From Sandaracinobacteroides sp964394815 (lineage in GTDB: Bacteria > Pseudomonadota > Alphaproteobacteria > Sphingomonadales > Sphingomonadaceae), in contig CAYMZC010000018.1 of assembly GCA_964394815.1 (NCBI GenBank), positions 1 to 26,809 on the forward strand: a DNA stretch of 26,809 bases, written 5' to 3'. A model generated the notes under the pieces. The model saw only the letters and a list, made by a program, of their open reading frames with translations. It did no database searches and was not told where the DNA came from. Below, in pieces: positions 1 through 7,985 of the stretch. Made by a program: the position numbers and the translations under genes. Position 1 is the first letter of the stretch; every line of letters starts with the position of its first letter.

Positions 1-15
1 ACGCTCTTCCGATCT
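1..15 (+). other. Illumina adapter remnant
   Basis: The first 15 bases (ACGCTCTTCCGATCT) are identical to the 3' end of the standard Illumina read-1 adapter. They are most likely untrimmed library sequence and not genomic DNA. They fuse in frame to the truncated flippase gene and would add five false C-terminal residues (DRKSV) to it. Confidence 0.93.
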
Positions 16-443
16 GGCACGACCAGTATGCCGGCCCCGACCAAAGCCATCGAGAGGAAATCGCCCTCGAGCCAGTCATTCAGGCCGGTAAAGAAGAGGA
101 CCAGCAGCCAGAGGATGGAAACGGCCAGCGCCATCAGGCCCACCCGGCCTGCAATGGCCCCGATGGCGGCGCGGGCCTGCCCGCTTGCGCCCTCGCGCAG
201 GTCGCCGGCGACCTGGCGGATGAGAATGCGATCGAGGCCGAACAGAGCAAGACTGGCGAGCAGGTTCACCGTGGATATGGCGAGCGCATAATGGCCGATC
301 ACCGCCGCGCCGGAGATCCGCGCCAGCAGGAAGGTCGAGAGGAAGGACGCGACGGCGACACTGCCTGAAATGGCATAGGCCATGAGGGCAGGCGATTTCG
401 CAAGCCGCAGGACTGTCCTGAACAGGCTGTTGGCGGGCGGCAT
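16..443 (-). CDS. Polysaccharide flippase (Wzx/MATE-like), 3' end missing
   Basis: This is the N-terminal ~142 residues of an integral membrane protein, cut by the contig edge. The translation starts MPPANSLFRTVL and contains at least three hydrophobic segments (about residues 22-45, 50-70 and 90-115). The arrangement, with a basic loop reading LDRILIRQVAGD between helices, resembles oligosaccharide flippases of the MVF/MATE superfamily (Wzx, RfbX), which move lipid-linked repeat units across the inner membrane. The ATG at 443 is the only ATG start, because an in-frame TAG lies 21 bases upstream; an AGGGA about 12 bases before it may be the ribosome binding site. It follows the epimerase on the same strand after about 86 bases, as expected for a polysaccharide locus. 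The family call is an inference from partial sequence. Confidence 0.72.
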
Positions 444-529
444 CGCGGCGGGAATTCCCTATTCTCGGCCCGGTCGGGCAAGCTCGCCCTGCCCTAGCGG
501 CACGGCGTGCCGGTGGCAACGCGTGCCGG

Positions 530-1531
530 TCAGAGGCCGGACCAGCCGCGGAACCATTGCACGAAGCGCGGGATTCCCGCCTCGATGGGCGTGGACGGGG
601 CAAAGCCGTGATCACGGGCGATCGCCGAGACATCGGCATAGGTGTCGGGCACGTCTCCGGGCTGCATGGGGTGGAATTCCCTTTCCAGCCGGCGGCCGCA
701 GGCCTGCTCGATCAGGTCCACAAGGCGCATCAGCTCTTCGGAACGGCTGTTGCCGATGTTGTAGAGGGCATGGGGGGCATGGCTTCCCCCGGGCTTTTCC
801 TGCCCGTCATCAGCCGGGGGCCGGTAAAGACAGGCAAGCACGCCGGCGATGATGTCATCGACATAGGTGAAATCGCGCCGCATGCGCCCATGGTTGAAAA
901 TGCGGACCGGCTGCCCCTTCAGGCAGCTTTCGGTGAAATGCCAGACGGCCATGTCCGGCCGGCCCCATGGCCCGTAGACGGTGAAGAAGCGCAGGCCGGT
1001 GAGCGGAATGCGGTAGAGATGGGCGTAGGTCTCGCTCATCAGTTCGTCCGCCTTCTTGGTGGCAGCATAGAGCGAGACGGGATGATCCGTCCTGTCCTCC
1101 ACGCGGAAAGGCAGGCTCGCATTGGCGCCATAGACTGACGAGGAGGAGGCATAGACCATCGGCACCCGCAGCCGCCGCGCCACTTCCAGCATGTTGAGAT
1201 GCCCGGCAAGATTGGAATGGGCATAGGCATGGGGGTGGTCGATGGACCAGCGGACGCCCGGCTGCGCGCCGAGATGCGCAATGGCGCTGATCGGCCCCAG
1301 CTTCGCGGATGCCCTGGCGATCGCGGCATCGAGGGCCGCCATGTCCGCGAAATCGACCCGCAGATCGAGAAAGCCGGGCCTGTCCAGTCCGGCGAGGCGC
1401 GCGCGTTTGAGGGCGGGGTCGTAATAGGGTGTCAGGTTGTCGATCCCGGCAACCGTCTCGCCGCGATCGAGAAGCGCGCGGGAAAGATGATGGCCGATGA
1501 AGCCCGCCGCACCGGTGACAAGGATGCTCAT
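530..1531 (-). CDS. NAD-dependent epimerase, UDP-glucuronate 4-epimerase-like
   Basis: An extended short-chain dehydrogenase/reductase of 333 residues. The N-terminal Rossmann motif GAAGFIG lies at residues 7-13, the serine-rich active-site strand SSSSVYG at 129-135, and the catalytic pair Tyr155/Lys159 sits in YAATK. The segments DHPVSLYAATKKADELM and RRDFTYVDDI are typical of UDP-glucuronate 4-epimerases (LpsL/Cap1J group), which convert UDP-GlcA to UDP-GalA for capsule, LPS or exopolysaccharide. I chose the ATG at 1531 (MSILVTG) over the one three codons upstream because it places the first beta strand at the N-terminus as in the family. It is divergent from the polymerase gene and upstream of the flippase. 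Substrate specificity is inferred; a UDP-glucose/galactose epimerase activity is less likely. Confidence 0.88.
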   Translation of the reverse strand: MSILVTGAAGFIGHHLSRALLDRGETVAGIDNLTPYYDPALKRARLAGLDRPGFLDLRVDFADMAALDAAIARASAKLGPISAIAHLGAQPGVRWSIDHPHAYAHSNLAGHLNMLEVARRLRVPMVYASSSSVYGANASLPFRVEDRTDHPVSLYAATKKADELMSETYAHLYRIPLTGLRFFTVYGPWGRPDMAVWHFTESCLKGQPVRIFNHGRMRRDFTYVDDIIAGVLACLYRPPADDGQEKPGGSHAPHALYNIGNSRSEELMRLVDLIEQACGRRLEREFHPMQPGDVPDTYADVSAIARDHGFAPSTPIEAGIPRFVQWFRGWSGL

Positions 1532-1656
1532 GCGGACCACTTTCTGCCGTGCTGCCGGCGAAACCCGAGGTGAAAAACTGTTGCCTTGGCCATCAAAGCG
1601 CAGATGCGCCGGTTTTCAGGGTGGAGCAAGCGCCGCATCTGACTTACTAATCGGGC

Positions 1657-3270
1657 ATGAGCGAGCAAAGGGCACGGATTCTCAGACCATACACCCAGAG
1701 GGTGCGCGATGCCCGTTACCTTGCCGGCAAGACCATTGCCGTCACGCTTCTTGTCATAACCGCGATGTTCATGGGGCTCACGCTGGCCCTGTTCGGGCTG
1801 CCGGGCCTGTTCATTCCGCTCACGCCGATCCTGATCCTGATCGGGTTCATGCTGTGGCTTTCGCCCGATTCCGACCCGGATCTCGACAAGCCGATCGAGC
1901 GGACCTTCTATTTCTTCTTCGCCGTGGCGCTGATGTGGCCCAATTACATCGCGCTCAACATTCCCGGCCTGCCCTGGGTTTCCTTCCAGCGAATCGTCGC
2001 CCTCGTCATCATCGCGCTCGGCTTCTACGCGATTTCCTCGTCGAAGCGCGTGCGCGGAGAAATCGGCGAGGTGCTGCGGTCGAGCACGCCCATACGCCGC
2101 CTCTTCCTGGCATGGGTCGCCCTGCAGTTCATCATGCTGTTCGTGGCCCGGCTGGAAACGATGGAACGGTGGGTCCATTACCAGCTCGTCTGGAACTTCA
2201 TGTTCCTCATGGCCTTGTGGGTGATGCGCCGGCCTGGCCGGCCGCAGCGGATGCAGTATCTGCTCATCATCGGCATCATCGTGACCTCGCTGCTGGTGAT
2301 ACCCGAAGTCCGCCGGGAACAGGTGCTCTGGGCCACCAGCATCCCCAGCTGGCTGGGCGTGGACCCGGAGGTGCAGGTCAAGCTGATCGAGGGCAGCCGT
2401 CGAAGCGGCCTTTATCGTGCGATCTCGATCTACCTGACATCGGTCACCTATGGCGAATATATCGCCGTTTCGGTGCCCTTCGTGCTCTATGCCATCTTCC
2501 ATGCGAAGACACCCATCCGCTTCGCCCTCGCGATCGCCGTCTTCGCCCTGCTGTTCAACGCCGCCTACCAGACCAACACCCGCACCTCGATGGTGGGCTT
2601 CGTGATTGCAACGGGCGTCTTCTCGGCCCTGTGGATCGCGCGCCGCTTCCGGGAGAATTTCCACAAGCGCGACGTGCTGTCGGCGGCCATGTTCTGGGGC
2701 TTCCCGGCTGCGGGCCTCGCGTTCCTGTCCGTGATCCTGTCGGTCAATCGAATCCGGGTCAGGGTTCTGGGCGGCAGCGAGCATGAGGCAAGCGATGCGG
2801 GCCGGGATGCCCAGTGGGACATGGCCATTCCCAAGATCATCCGGAACCCGTTCGGATATGGCGTGGACACGGTTGGTATTCACGTGCCCTACACGAACCT
2901 CGCCGGCATCCCCACGATCGACAGCTACTTCATCAACCTGCTGATCGATTATGGCATTCCGGGCTTCCTCATCTTCCTCGGGCTGTTCATCGCCGGATCG
3001 ATCACCGGGGCCAAGGTCTACATCAATTCGGAAAACCGGGACGAGGACATTGCCGGGCCTGCCGCAGTCAGCCTCTTCATCTTCCTCTTCACCCGCTCGG
3101 TGCTGAGCTCCGAAGGCGCGCAGTTCCTCGCCTTCATGCTGACGGCGATGATCCTGGCGCTGCACTGGCGACAGCAGCAGCGGGCGCCCGCGAAAGCGCC
3201 GGCGCAACCTGTGGAGCCGCTGTACGGGCTGCCTCCCCGGCGCATCGGCGCGCTGGCCCGCAACCGCTAA
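1657..3270 (+). CDS. O-antigen ligase/polymerase-like membrane protein (Wzy/WaaL family)
   Basis: A 537-residue protein with about ten or more hydrophobic segments, starting around residue 27 and continuing to about 510, and a basic, Pro/Ala-rich cytoplasmic tail. The large loop before the last membrane segments carries NPFGYGVDT and then TIDSYFINLLIDYGIPGF, the pattern seen in the O-antigen ligase/Wzy domain: a Gly-rich turn, a short acidic segment, then N-x-x-L-x-x-x-x-x-G. Such proteins polymerise lipid-linked repeat units or transfer them to a lipid acceptor on the periplasmic face. Its position beside an epimerase, a flippase and an acyltransferase supports a role in exopolysaccharide or O-antigen synthesis. 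Ligase and polymerase cannot be told apart from sequence. The next gene starts 12 bases downstream. Confidence 0.8.
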   Translation: MSEQRARILRPYTQRVRDARYLAGKTIAVTLLVITAMFMGLTLALFGLPGLFIPLTPILILIGFMLWLSPDSDPDLDKPIERTFYFFFAVALMWPNYIALNIPGLPWVSFQRIVALVIIALGFYAISSSKRVRGEIGEVLRSSTPIRRLFLAWVALQFIMLFVARLETMERWVHYQLVWNFMFLMALWVMRRPGRPQRMQYLLIIGIIVTSLLVIPEVRREQVLWATSIPSWLGVDPEVQVKLIEGSRRSGLYRAISIYLTSVTYGEYIAVSVPFVLYAIFHAKTPIRFALAIAVFALLFNAAYQTNTRTSMVGFVIATGVFSALWIARRFRENFHKRDVLSAAMFWGFPAAGLAFLSVILSVNRIRVRVLGGSEHEASDAGRDAQWDMAIPKIIRNPFGYGVDTVGIHVPYTNLAGIPTIDSYFINLLIDYGIPGFLIFLGLFIAGSITGAKVYINSENRDEDIAGPAAVSLFIFLFTRSVLSSEGAQFLAFMLTAMILALHWRQQQRAPAKAPAQPVEPLYGLPPRRIGALARNR

Positions 3271-3282
3271 GCCCGCTTCGGG

Positions 3283-4725
3283 ATGAAGGCGCATGAATCA
3301 ACCGCCGCGCGCGCCGGTTCGCCGCGGCCGCTGGTGATCGCCCTGGCCGTCGCGGGCTTTCTCGTCCTCAGGCTGCTGCCACCGCCCGCCGGGCTGGGGC
3401 CAGATGGCTGGGCGGTCGCGGCGCTTGCGCTGCTGATGGCGACGCTGTGGCTGACGGAGGCGCTGCCCCTGTCGATGACGGCGACCCTGCCCTTTCTGCT
3501 GCTGCCCGTGATGGGGGTGATGAAGCCAGACGAGATCGCCGGTCTCTACTGGTCCCCCACCATCTTCCTGGTGCTCGGGGGCGCCATCGTCGCCATCGCC
3601 CTGGAGCAGCGCGGCCTGCACCGGCGCCTTGCCCTTGGCATCGCGCGGATGGCGCCGGACTCGCCGGCGGGCCTTCTGCTCGCCCTGATGGCGGCCACGG
3701 CCATCACCTCGATGCTGGTGTCGAACACGGCCTCGGCGCTCATCATGATGCCAGTCGCTCTGGCGATGGCGCGGTCGATCGGCGCCGAAGGCGGTGCGCA
3801 GGCCGGCGGCCATTCCGGTCTGACGACCCTTCTGGTTCTGGGCGTTGCCTATGCGGCAACCATTGGCGGCTTCGGCACGCTTGTCGGCTCCCCCACCAAC
3901 GCCATCGCAACCGGAATCATCGAGCGCAGCCTGAACCTCAGGATCGATTTCCTGACATGGGCCATGTTCGGCCTGCCGCTCGTCATCCTCGCGGTGCCGC
4001 TGGCTGCCGGGCTGTTGTTGCTGATGTTCCGCCCGGCGCCCGGCACGCGCCTGCCCCGCATCGGGCCGGCGACACGGCTGCCGGCCATGGGCAAGGACGA
4101 AAAGCATGTCCTTGCCGTGGTCTCGGCGCTCGTCCTTGCCTGGATTTTCACGCCGCTTGCCGGCCCGGCGCTCGGCCTGCCGCGCATCGATGACGGCATG
4201 ATCGCCATTGCGGCGGCCCTACTTCTGCTGGCCATGCCGGCCTCGGGCGGCGGCCCGCTCCTGCCCTGGCATGCCCTGAAGCAGGTGCCCTGGGACATAT
4301 TGCTGATGTTCGGCGGTGGTCTCGCGCTGGCGGGCGCCATTTCGCAATCCGGCCTTGCTGCATGGCTCGGCGCCGGCCTCTCGGGGCTTTCGGCGCTGCC
4401 GGCATGGGGCCTTGCCGCCCTGATGATCGCGGCCATCATCCTTGTCACCGAATTCGCAAGCAATGTGGCCACCGCGTCGGGCTTCGTGCCCGTGGTCGCG
4501 GCGGTGATCCTCGCCACGGGGGCCGACCCGCTGTTCTTCGCCATGTGCGCGGCACTTGCCTCGTCCTGGGGCTTCATGATGCCGGCTGGAACCGGCCCCA
4601 ATGCCATCGCCTATGCAACCGGCGAGGTGAGCGTGCGCCAGATGGTGCGGACAGGCTTCATCCTCAATCTTGCCGGCATACCGCTGCTGGTTGCCATTTG
4701 CGCCCTTGTCGCGAAAATGATCTGA
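3283..4725 (+). CDS. SLC13-family (DASS) anion/dicarboxylate transporter
   Basis: A 480-residue polytopic membrane protein of the divalent anion:Na+ symporter family (SLC13/CitT/NadC), which takes up dicarboxylates, citrate or sulfate. The first hairpin-associated SNT motif is at residues 147-149, followed by GSPTN at 202-206. The pseudo-symmetric second half has EFASNVAT (SNV in place of SNT, 393-395) and PAGTGPNAI around 434-442. The length matches the family. The start at 3283 lies 12 bases after the stop of the polymerase gene, so the two are probably co-transcribed. A role in polysaccharide export is not implied by the family; it may supply or recover small anions, or simply be a neighbour. 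The substrate is unknown. Confidence 0.87.
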   Translation: MKAHESTAARAGSPRPLVIALAVAGFLVLRLLPPPAGLGPDGWAVAALALLMATLWLTEALPLSMTATLPFLLLPVMGVMKPDEIAGLYWSPTIFLVLGGAIVAIALEQRGLHRRLALGIARMAPDSPAGLLLALMAATAITSMLVSNTASALIMMPVALAMARSIGAEGGAQAGGHSGLTTLLVLGVAYAATIGGFGTLVGSPTNAIATGIIERSLNLRIDFLTWAMFGLPLVILAVPLAAGLLLLMFRPAPGTRLPRIGPATRLPAMGKDEKHVLAVVSALVLAWIFTPLAGPALGLPRIDDGMIAIAAALLLLAMPASGGGPLLPWHALKQVPWDILLMFGGGLALAGAISQSGLAAWLGAGLSGLSALPAWGLAALMIAAIILVTEFASNVATASGFVPVVAAVILATGADPLFFAMCAALASSWGFMMPAGTGPNAIAYATGEVSVRQMVRTGFILNLAGIPLLVAICALVAKMI

Positions 4726-4809
4726 AACGCCGGGGAGACAGAAACGACCATGAAGACCCTGGGACTGGCACTATAAGAGCATCGCGGCTTCGGGCCGGGC
4801 TTTGATTTC

Positions 4810-5859
4810 GTGCGGCTCTTCCTGGCTTCGGGGGTCGTGCTCTGGCACTGTTTTCCGATCACCGCCGGCAGCGCCCGGCTGATCGAGGCGACGCCTTTCT
4901 GGTTCATCGTCAGTTCCATGGTGCCGATGTTCTTCGCGGTTTCGGGCTTTCTCGTGATCGCCAGCGCAACGCGCGTGCCCGTGGGACCGTTCCTGATGAA
5001 CCGCGTGGCCCGCATCTTCCCCGCGCTGATCGTCGTCGTGGGGCTGATGGCGCTCGCCGTCGGGCCGCTGATCTCGTCGGTTCCGCCCGGCATCTATTTC
5101 GAAAGCAGTCGCCTGTGGCGCTATCTCGCGACAGGGCTGGGACTGGTCTCCTTCGACCTGCCCGGCGTCTTCGAGGCGAACCCCTATGCGCGGGTGGTGA
5201 ACGGCAGCCTGTGGACCGTGCCGCACGAGATCCTGTGCTATCTCATGGTCGCGGGCCTGATGATCCTGGGCCTGGCCGGGCGCTGGTGGGCGCTCACGCT
5301 TCTGTTCGCCCTGATCTTCCTGCTCGCCTTTCTTGGCCAGTGGGCGCCAGTGGGCACGCTTCCCGGTCCTGTCGAGATGCTCGTCCGGTCGCCGCATTTC
5401 GCACAGGGCTCGAAGATCATTCCCTTCTTCCTGCTGGGCGCCATCTTCTACCTCGCGCGGGGGCGCATTCCGCTGGACTGGCGGCTGGCGGCCCTGTCGC
5501 TCGTGGCGGTGATGGCGATCGGCACCCTTGTCGACCCCTCGGCGCGCAAGGGGGCGCTGCTGTGGCTGGCGGCAGGGCCGCCACTGACCTATCTGACCGT
5601 CTGGGCAGGCATGGTGCGCCTGCCGAAGCCGAATTTCCTGGGCGGCGGCGATTTCAGCTACGGCGTCTATCTCTGGCATTTCCCGATTCTCCAGTTGCTG
5701 GTGATGGCCTTCGGGATCGGCAGCTGGTGGGTGCTGGGGCTGGCGAGCATCCTGCCGGTGATGCTGGTGGCGGCGGCTTCATGGCATTTCGTGGAAAAGC
5801 CGGCGCTCGCATGGCGCAAGCGCCATTCGCTGGCAGGCGCGCGCGCCGCAAAGGGCTGA
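4810..5859 (+). CDS. Acyltransferase family 3 (OatA/WecH-like), 5' end interrupted by in-frame stop
   Basis: A 349-residue membrane acyltransferase, as read from a GTG at 4810. The family's catalytic-type histidine is in VVLWHC near the N-terminus, and about ten hydrophobic helices follow, with SYGVYLWHFPI and the terminal SWHFVEKP motif. These enzymes O-acetylate or O-acylate sugars of surface polysaccharides. The reading frame extends upstream to an ATG at 4750 that has a good GGGGAG ribosome binding site. That extension would encode MKTLGLAL, a TAA at 4774-4776, then EHRGFGPGFDFVRLF, in which GFDFVRL is the conserved family start. The gene therefore appears broken by a nonsense codon, by a sequencing error, or is reinitiated at the GTG, which has no clear ribosome binding site. 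It lies 24 bases after the SLC13 gene. Confidence 0.75.
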   Translation: MRLFLASGVVLWHCFPITAGSARLIEATPFWFIVSSMVPMFFAVSGFLVIASATRVPVGPFLMNRVARIFPALIVVVGLMALAVGPLISSVPPGIYFESSRLWRYLATGLGLVSFDLPGVFEANPYARVVNGSLWTVPHEILCYLMVAGLMILGLAGRWWALTLLFALIFLLAFLGQWAPVGTLPGPVEMLVRSPHFAQGSKIIPFFLLGAIFYLARGRIPLDWRLAALSLVAVMAIGTLVDPSARKGALLWLAAGPPLTYLTVWAGMVRLPKPNFLGGGDFSYGVYLWHFPILQLLVMAFGIGSWWVLGLASILPVMLVAAASWHFVEKPALAWRKRHSLAGARAAKG

Positions 5860-5904
5860 ACGGGTCCGGCGACGCGGGAAAGCGGCTTTCACGGCTCAAG
5901 CCCG

Positions 5905-5933
5905 TTGTCGGGCGCAGGCGTTTGGGCTAGGCC
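5905..5933 (+). promoter_or_regulatory. Possible prs promoter
   Basis: TTGTCG (5905-5910) and TAGGCC (5928-5933) are separated by 17 bases and lie 26 bases upstream of the prs start. This has the layout of a housekeeping sigma-factor promoter, but the -10 match is weak. The call is from visual inspection only. Confidence 0.3.
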
Positions 5934-5958
5934 CCCCGCAAGCACAAGGACCGGTCGA

Positions 5959-6900
5959 ATGAAACTGCTTGCAGCCAACAGCAACCCCAAGCTGGCGGAA
6001 GATATCGCCCGCTATCTCGAACTTCCTTTGACGGCGGCCAGCGTGCGCCGCTTCGCCGACGAGGAAATCTTTGTCGAGATCCATGAGAATGTCCGCGGGC
6101 AGGACATGTTCGTGCTGCAATCCACGTCGGCGCCGGCCAATGACAATCTGATGGAGCTGCTGATCTGCATCGATGCGCTCAGGCGCGCATCGGCCCGGCG
6201 GATCACGGCGGTCATCCCCTATTTCGGCTATGCCCGGCAGGACCGCAAGCCCGGACCCCGCACGCCGATTTCGGCCAAGCTCGTCGCCAATCTGATCACC
6301 GAAGCAGGCGCATCGCGCGTGCTTTCCGTCGATCTTCATGCCGGTCAGATCCAGGGCTTCTTCGACGTGCCGGTGGACAATCTCTTCGCCGCCCCCGTGA
6401 TGTCAGCCGATATCCAGGCCCGCTACCCGGATTACCAGGGCAAGCTGATGGTGGTTTCGCCCGACGTGGGCGGCGTGGTGCGCGCCCGCGCCCTCGCACG
6501 CCGCCTCGACAATGCCCCGCTCGCCATCGTCGACAAGCGGCGCGAGCGTCCGGGCGAATCGGAAGTGATGAACATCATCGGCGACGTGCGTGACCGATTC
6601 TGCATCCTGATCGACGACATCGTCGATTCGGCCGGCACGCTGTGCAATGCCGCCAAGGCGCTGATGGACGCGGGCGCGGCCGGCGTTTCCGCCTATGTGA
6701 CCCATGGCGTTCTTTCGGGCGGAGCCGTTGCGCGCGTCGAAGGCTCGGCGCTGAAGGAACTGGTCATCACCGACAGCATTCACGCAACATCGGCCGTGAG
6801 CGAGGCGAAAAAGATCCGCGTGCTCACCATCGCGCCGCTCATCGGGGAAGCGATCCGCCGGATTTCCGACGAAAGCTCGGTTTCCAGCCTGTTCGACTGA
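5959..6900 (+). CDS. prs: Ribose-phosphate pyrophosphokinase (PRPP synthase)
   Basis: A 313-residue cytoplasmic enzyme that makes phosphoribosyl pyrophosphate from ribose 5-phosphate and ATP, feeding purine, pyrimidine, histidine, tryptophan and NAD synthesis. Visible motifs include FADEEIFVEI near 32-41, IPYFGYARQDRK at 86-97, the metal/ATP segment VLSVDLHAGQIQGFF at 121-135, and the PRPP-binding loop IDDIVDSAGTL at 218-228. Length and architecture match bacterial class I enzymes. The ATG at 5959 gives MKLLAANSNP, the usual N-terminus; an upstream in-frame ATG at 5905 would add an 18-residue extension without homology-like character. An AAGGA lies about 9 bases upstream. It stands alone between the polysaccharide locus and a minus-strand gene. 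Confidence 0.97.
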   Translation: MKLLAANSNPKLAEDIARYLELPLTAASVRRFADEEIFVEIHENVRGQDMFVLQSTSAPANDNLMELLICIDALRRASARRITAVIPYFGYARQDRKPGPRTPISAKLVANLITEAGASRVLSVDLHAGQIQGFFDVPVDNLFAAPVMSADIQARYPDYQGKLMVVSPDVGGVVRARALARRLDNAPLAIVDKRRERPGESEVMNIIGDVRDRFCILIDDIVDSAGTLCNAAKALMDAGAAGVSAYVTHGVLSGGAVARVEGSALKELVITDSIHATSAVSEAKKIRVLTIAPLIGEAIRRISDESSVSSLFD

Positions 6901-6928
6901 GCCGCCTCCGCACGAAACGGCAGCCATC

Positions 6929-7330
6929 TTACCCCAGTTCGCGCACCAGCCGCTTCGGGGCCACTGCCCTGTAGCTTTCGACGATCCAGCCCGGAATCAG
7001 TTCCGGGTCGAGCGGCATGTCCCCCGCCTCGGCGGGCATCAGGCGGCATTCCACCCAGCCATGAGGGCCAAGACCATAGCGCGCGGGCGTGCAGCCATTG
7101 AACATCAGGGCAAAGTCGGCGGAAGCGGGCAGCTTCAGCAGAAGCGAGAGCCCCGCATTTGCAGCCGCCGTCTGCCCCGGCGCGATTGCCCCCGAGGACA
7201 GAAGCGCGAAGATCCTGCGGCCAACCTTGAACGCTTCCGCGCCCCATGGGTTGTCAGCCCAGGCCCCTGGAAGGGCGAGCGCCTGGGCGCGCACCAGTGC
7301 GCCAGGCCTGTCCATGCTGGACAGCGCCAT
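6929..7330 (-). CDS. MmcQ/YjbR family protein
   Basis: A 133-residue small alpha/beta protein. It has the family pattern of a helix ending LALPGAWADNPWG, then a strand with FKVGRRIFAL, a lysine-containing strand LLLKLP, and the C-terminal GLGPHGWVE motif followed by a helix with WIVESYRAV. The YjbR fold resembles DNA-binding domains, and its true function is unknown in most bacteria. The ATG at 7330 has AGGGG about 8 bases upstream, and this site overlaps the TAG stop of the preceding DUF2059 gene, so translation may be coupled. The family call is firm; the function is not. Confidence 0.85.
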   Translation of the reverse strand: MALSSMDRPGALVRAQALALPGAWADNPWGAEAFKVGRRIFALLSSGAIAPGQTAAANAGLSLLLKLPASADFALMFNGCTPARYGLGPHGWVECRLMPAEAGDMPLDPELIPGWIVESYRAVAPKRLVRELG

Positions 7331-7341
7331 CCGGCCAGCCC

Positions 7342-7926
7342 CTATTTCGGGGCGCCCGTGGCCGACGGGAACAGCTTGCGCAGTTCGGCATCCAGCTTCG
7401 GCGCAATGGCCTTTTCGGCGGCCTGCATGCGCGGGCCGAAACGCTGCTGTATCTGGCGGTTCACGCCAGCCAGAACCGCTGGCTGCCGCGCCCGCAGCTT
7501 CATGCCCGCAGGCGAGCTGTAGAAGGCCGTGATGGCCTTGAGCTCGGCCTCGGTGAACTCGCGGGCATAGGCCTCGATCGTCAGCTGCCGCGACACGGGC
7601 TGCATTTCGCGCATGACAGGGCCTAGCGCATCCGCCTGCATCGCGCCCATGCGGGCTATGGCCGCGTTGAAGGCGGGCTGGTTCTTGGCGGCCTCGGCCC
7701 GGTATTGTGGGCTGTTGCGCAGCATCGAGCGTATGGCGGCGCCCTCGCGCATCTGTTGCAGCTGGCTGTCAAGCCCGGCCTTCTGGGCCGCGGGCGGTGT
7801 CAGCAGGTCGACAAGGGCCGTGGCCGCCTGCGTGGTTGCAGCGGACTGCGCCAGAACCGGGCTGGCCGCCAGCAGGGCAAAGCCTGCCACAAGCACGGGA
7901 AAGCGCCCCTTCATTGCCATCACCAT
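7342..7926 (-). CDS. DUF2059 secreted protein
   Basis: A 194-residue protein with a signal peptide: basic MKGR, then a hydrophobic stretch ending near LAASPVLA, with cleavage expected around residue 26. The mature part is helical, and the C-terminal half carries AREFTEAELKAITAFYSSPAG, the signature of DUF2059. Such proteins are periplasmic or exported and have no established activity. I chose the ATG at 7926 because AAGGAG lies exactly 7 bases upstream. An upstream in-frame ATG at 8040 would overlap the uppP reading frame and lacks this site. It lies 59 bases downstream of uppP and just ahead of the YjbR-like gene, so all three may share a transcript. Confidence 0.88.
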   Translation of the reverse strand: MVMAMKGRFPVLVAGFALLAASPVLAQSAATTQAATALVDLLTPPAAQKAGLDSQLQQMREGAAIRSMLRNSPQYRAEAAKNQPAFNAAIARMGAMQADALGPVMREMQPVSRQLTIEAYAREFTEAELKAITAFYSSPAGMKLRARQPAVLAGVNRQIQQRFGPRMQAAEKAIAPKLDAELRKLFPSATGAPK

Positions 7927-7985
7927 ATTGAAACTCCTTGCAAAGGCCCTCGTGGGCTGCCCCGCCAGCCGGGCAGGGGTGCGGG

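Noticed and set aside
498..530. Palindrome CGGCACG-G-CGTGCCG and repeated GCGTGCCGGT after the epimerase gene as an intrinsic terminator.
   Set aside because: No T-run follows, and the flippase gene continues on the same strand; retained only as weak support for the 3'-end duplication pattern.
1528..3294. A 588-codon minus-strand open frame opposite the polymerase gene.
   Set aside because: The translation is Arg/His/Gln/Glu-rich without hydrophobic cores, typical of an antisense shadow in GC-rich DNA. The plus-strand frame has clear membrane helices and family motifs.
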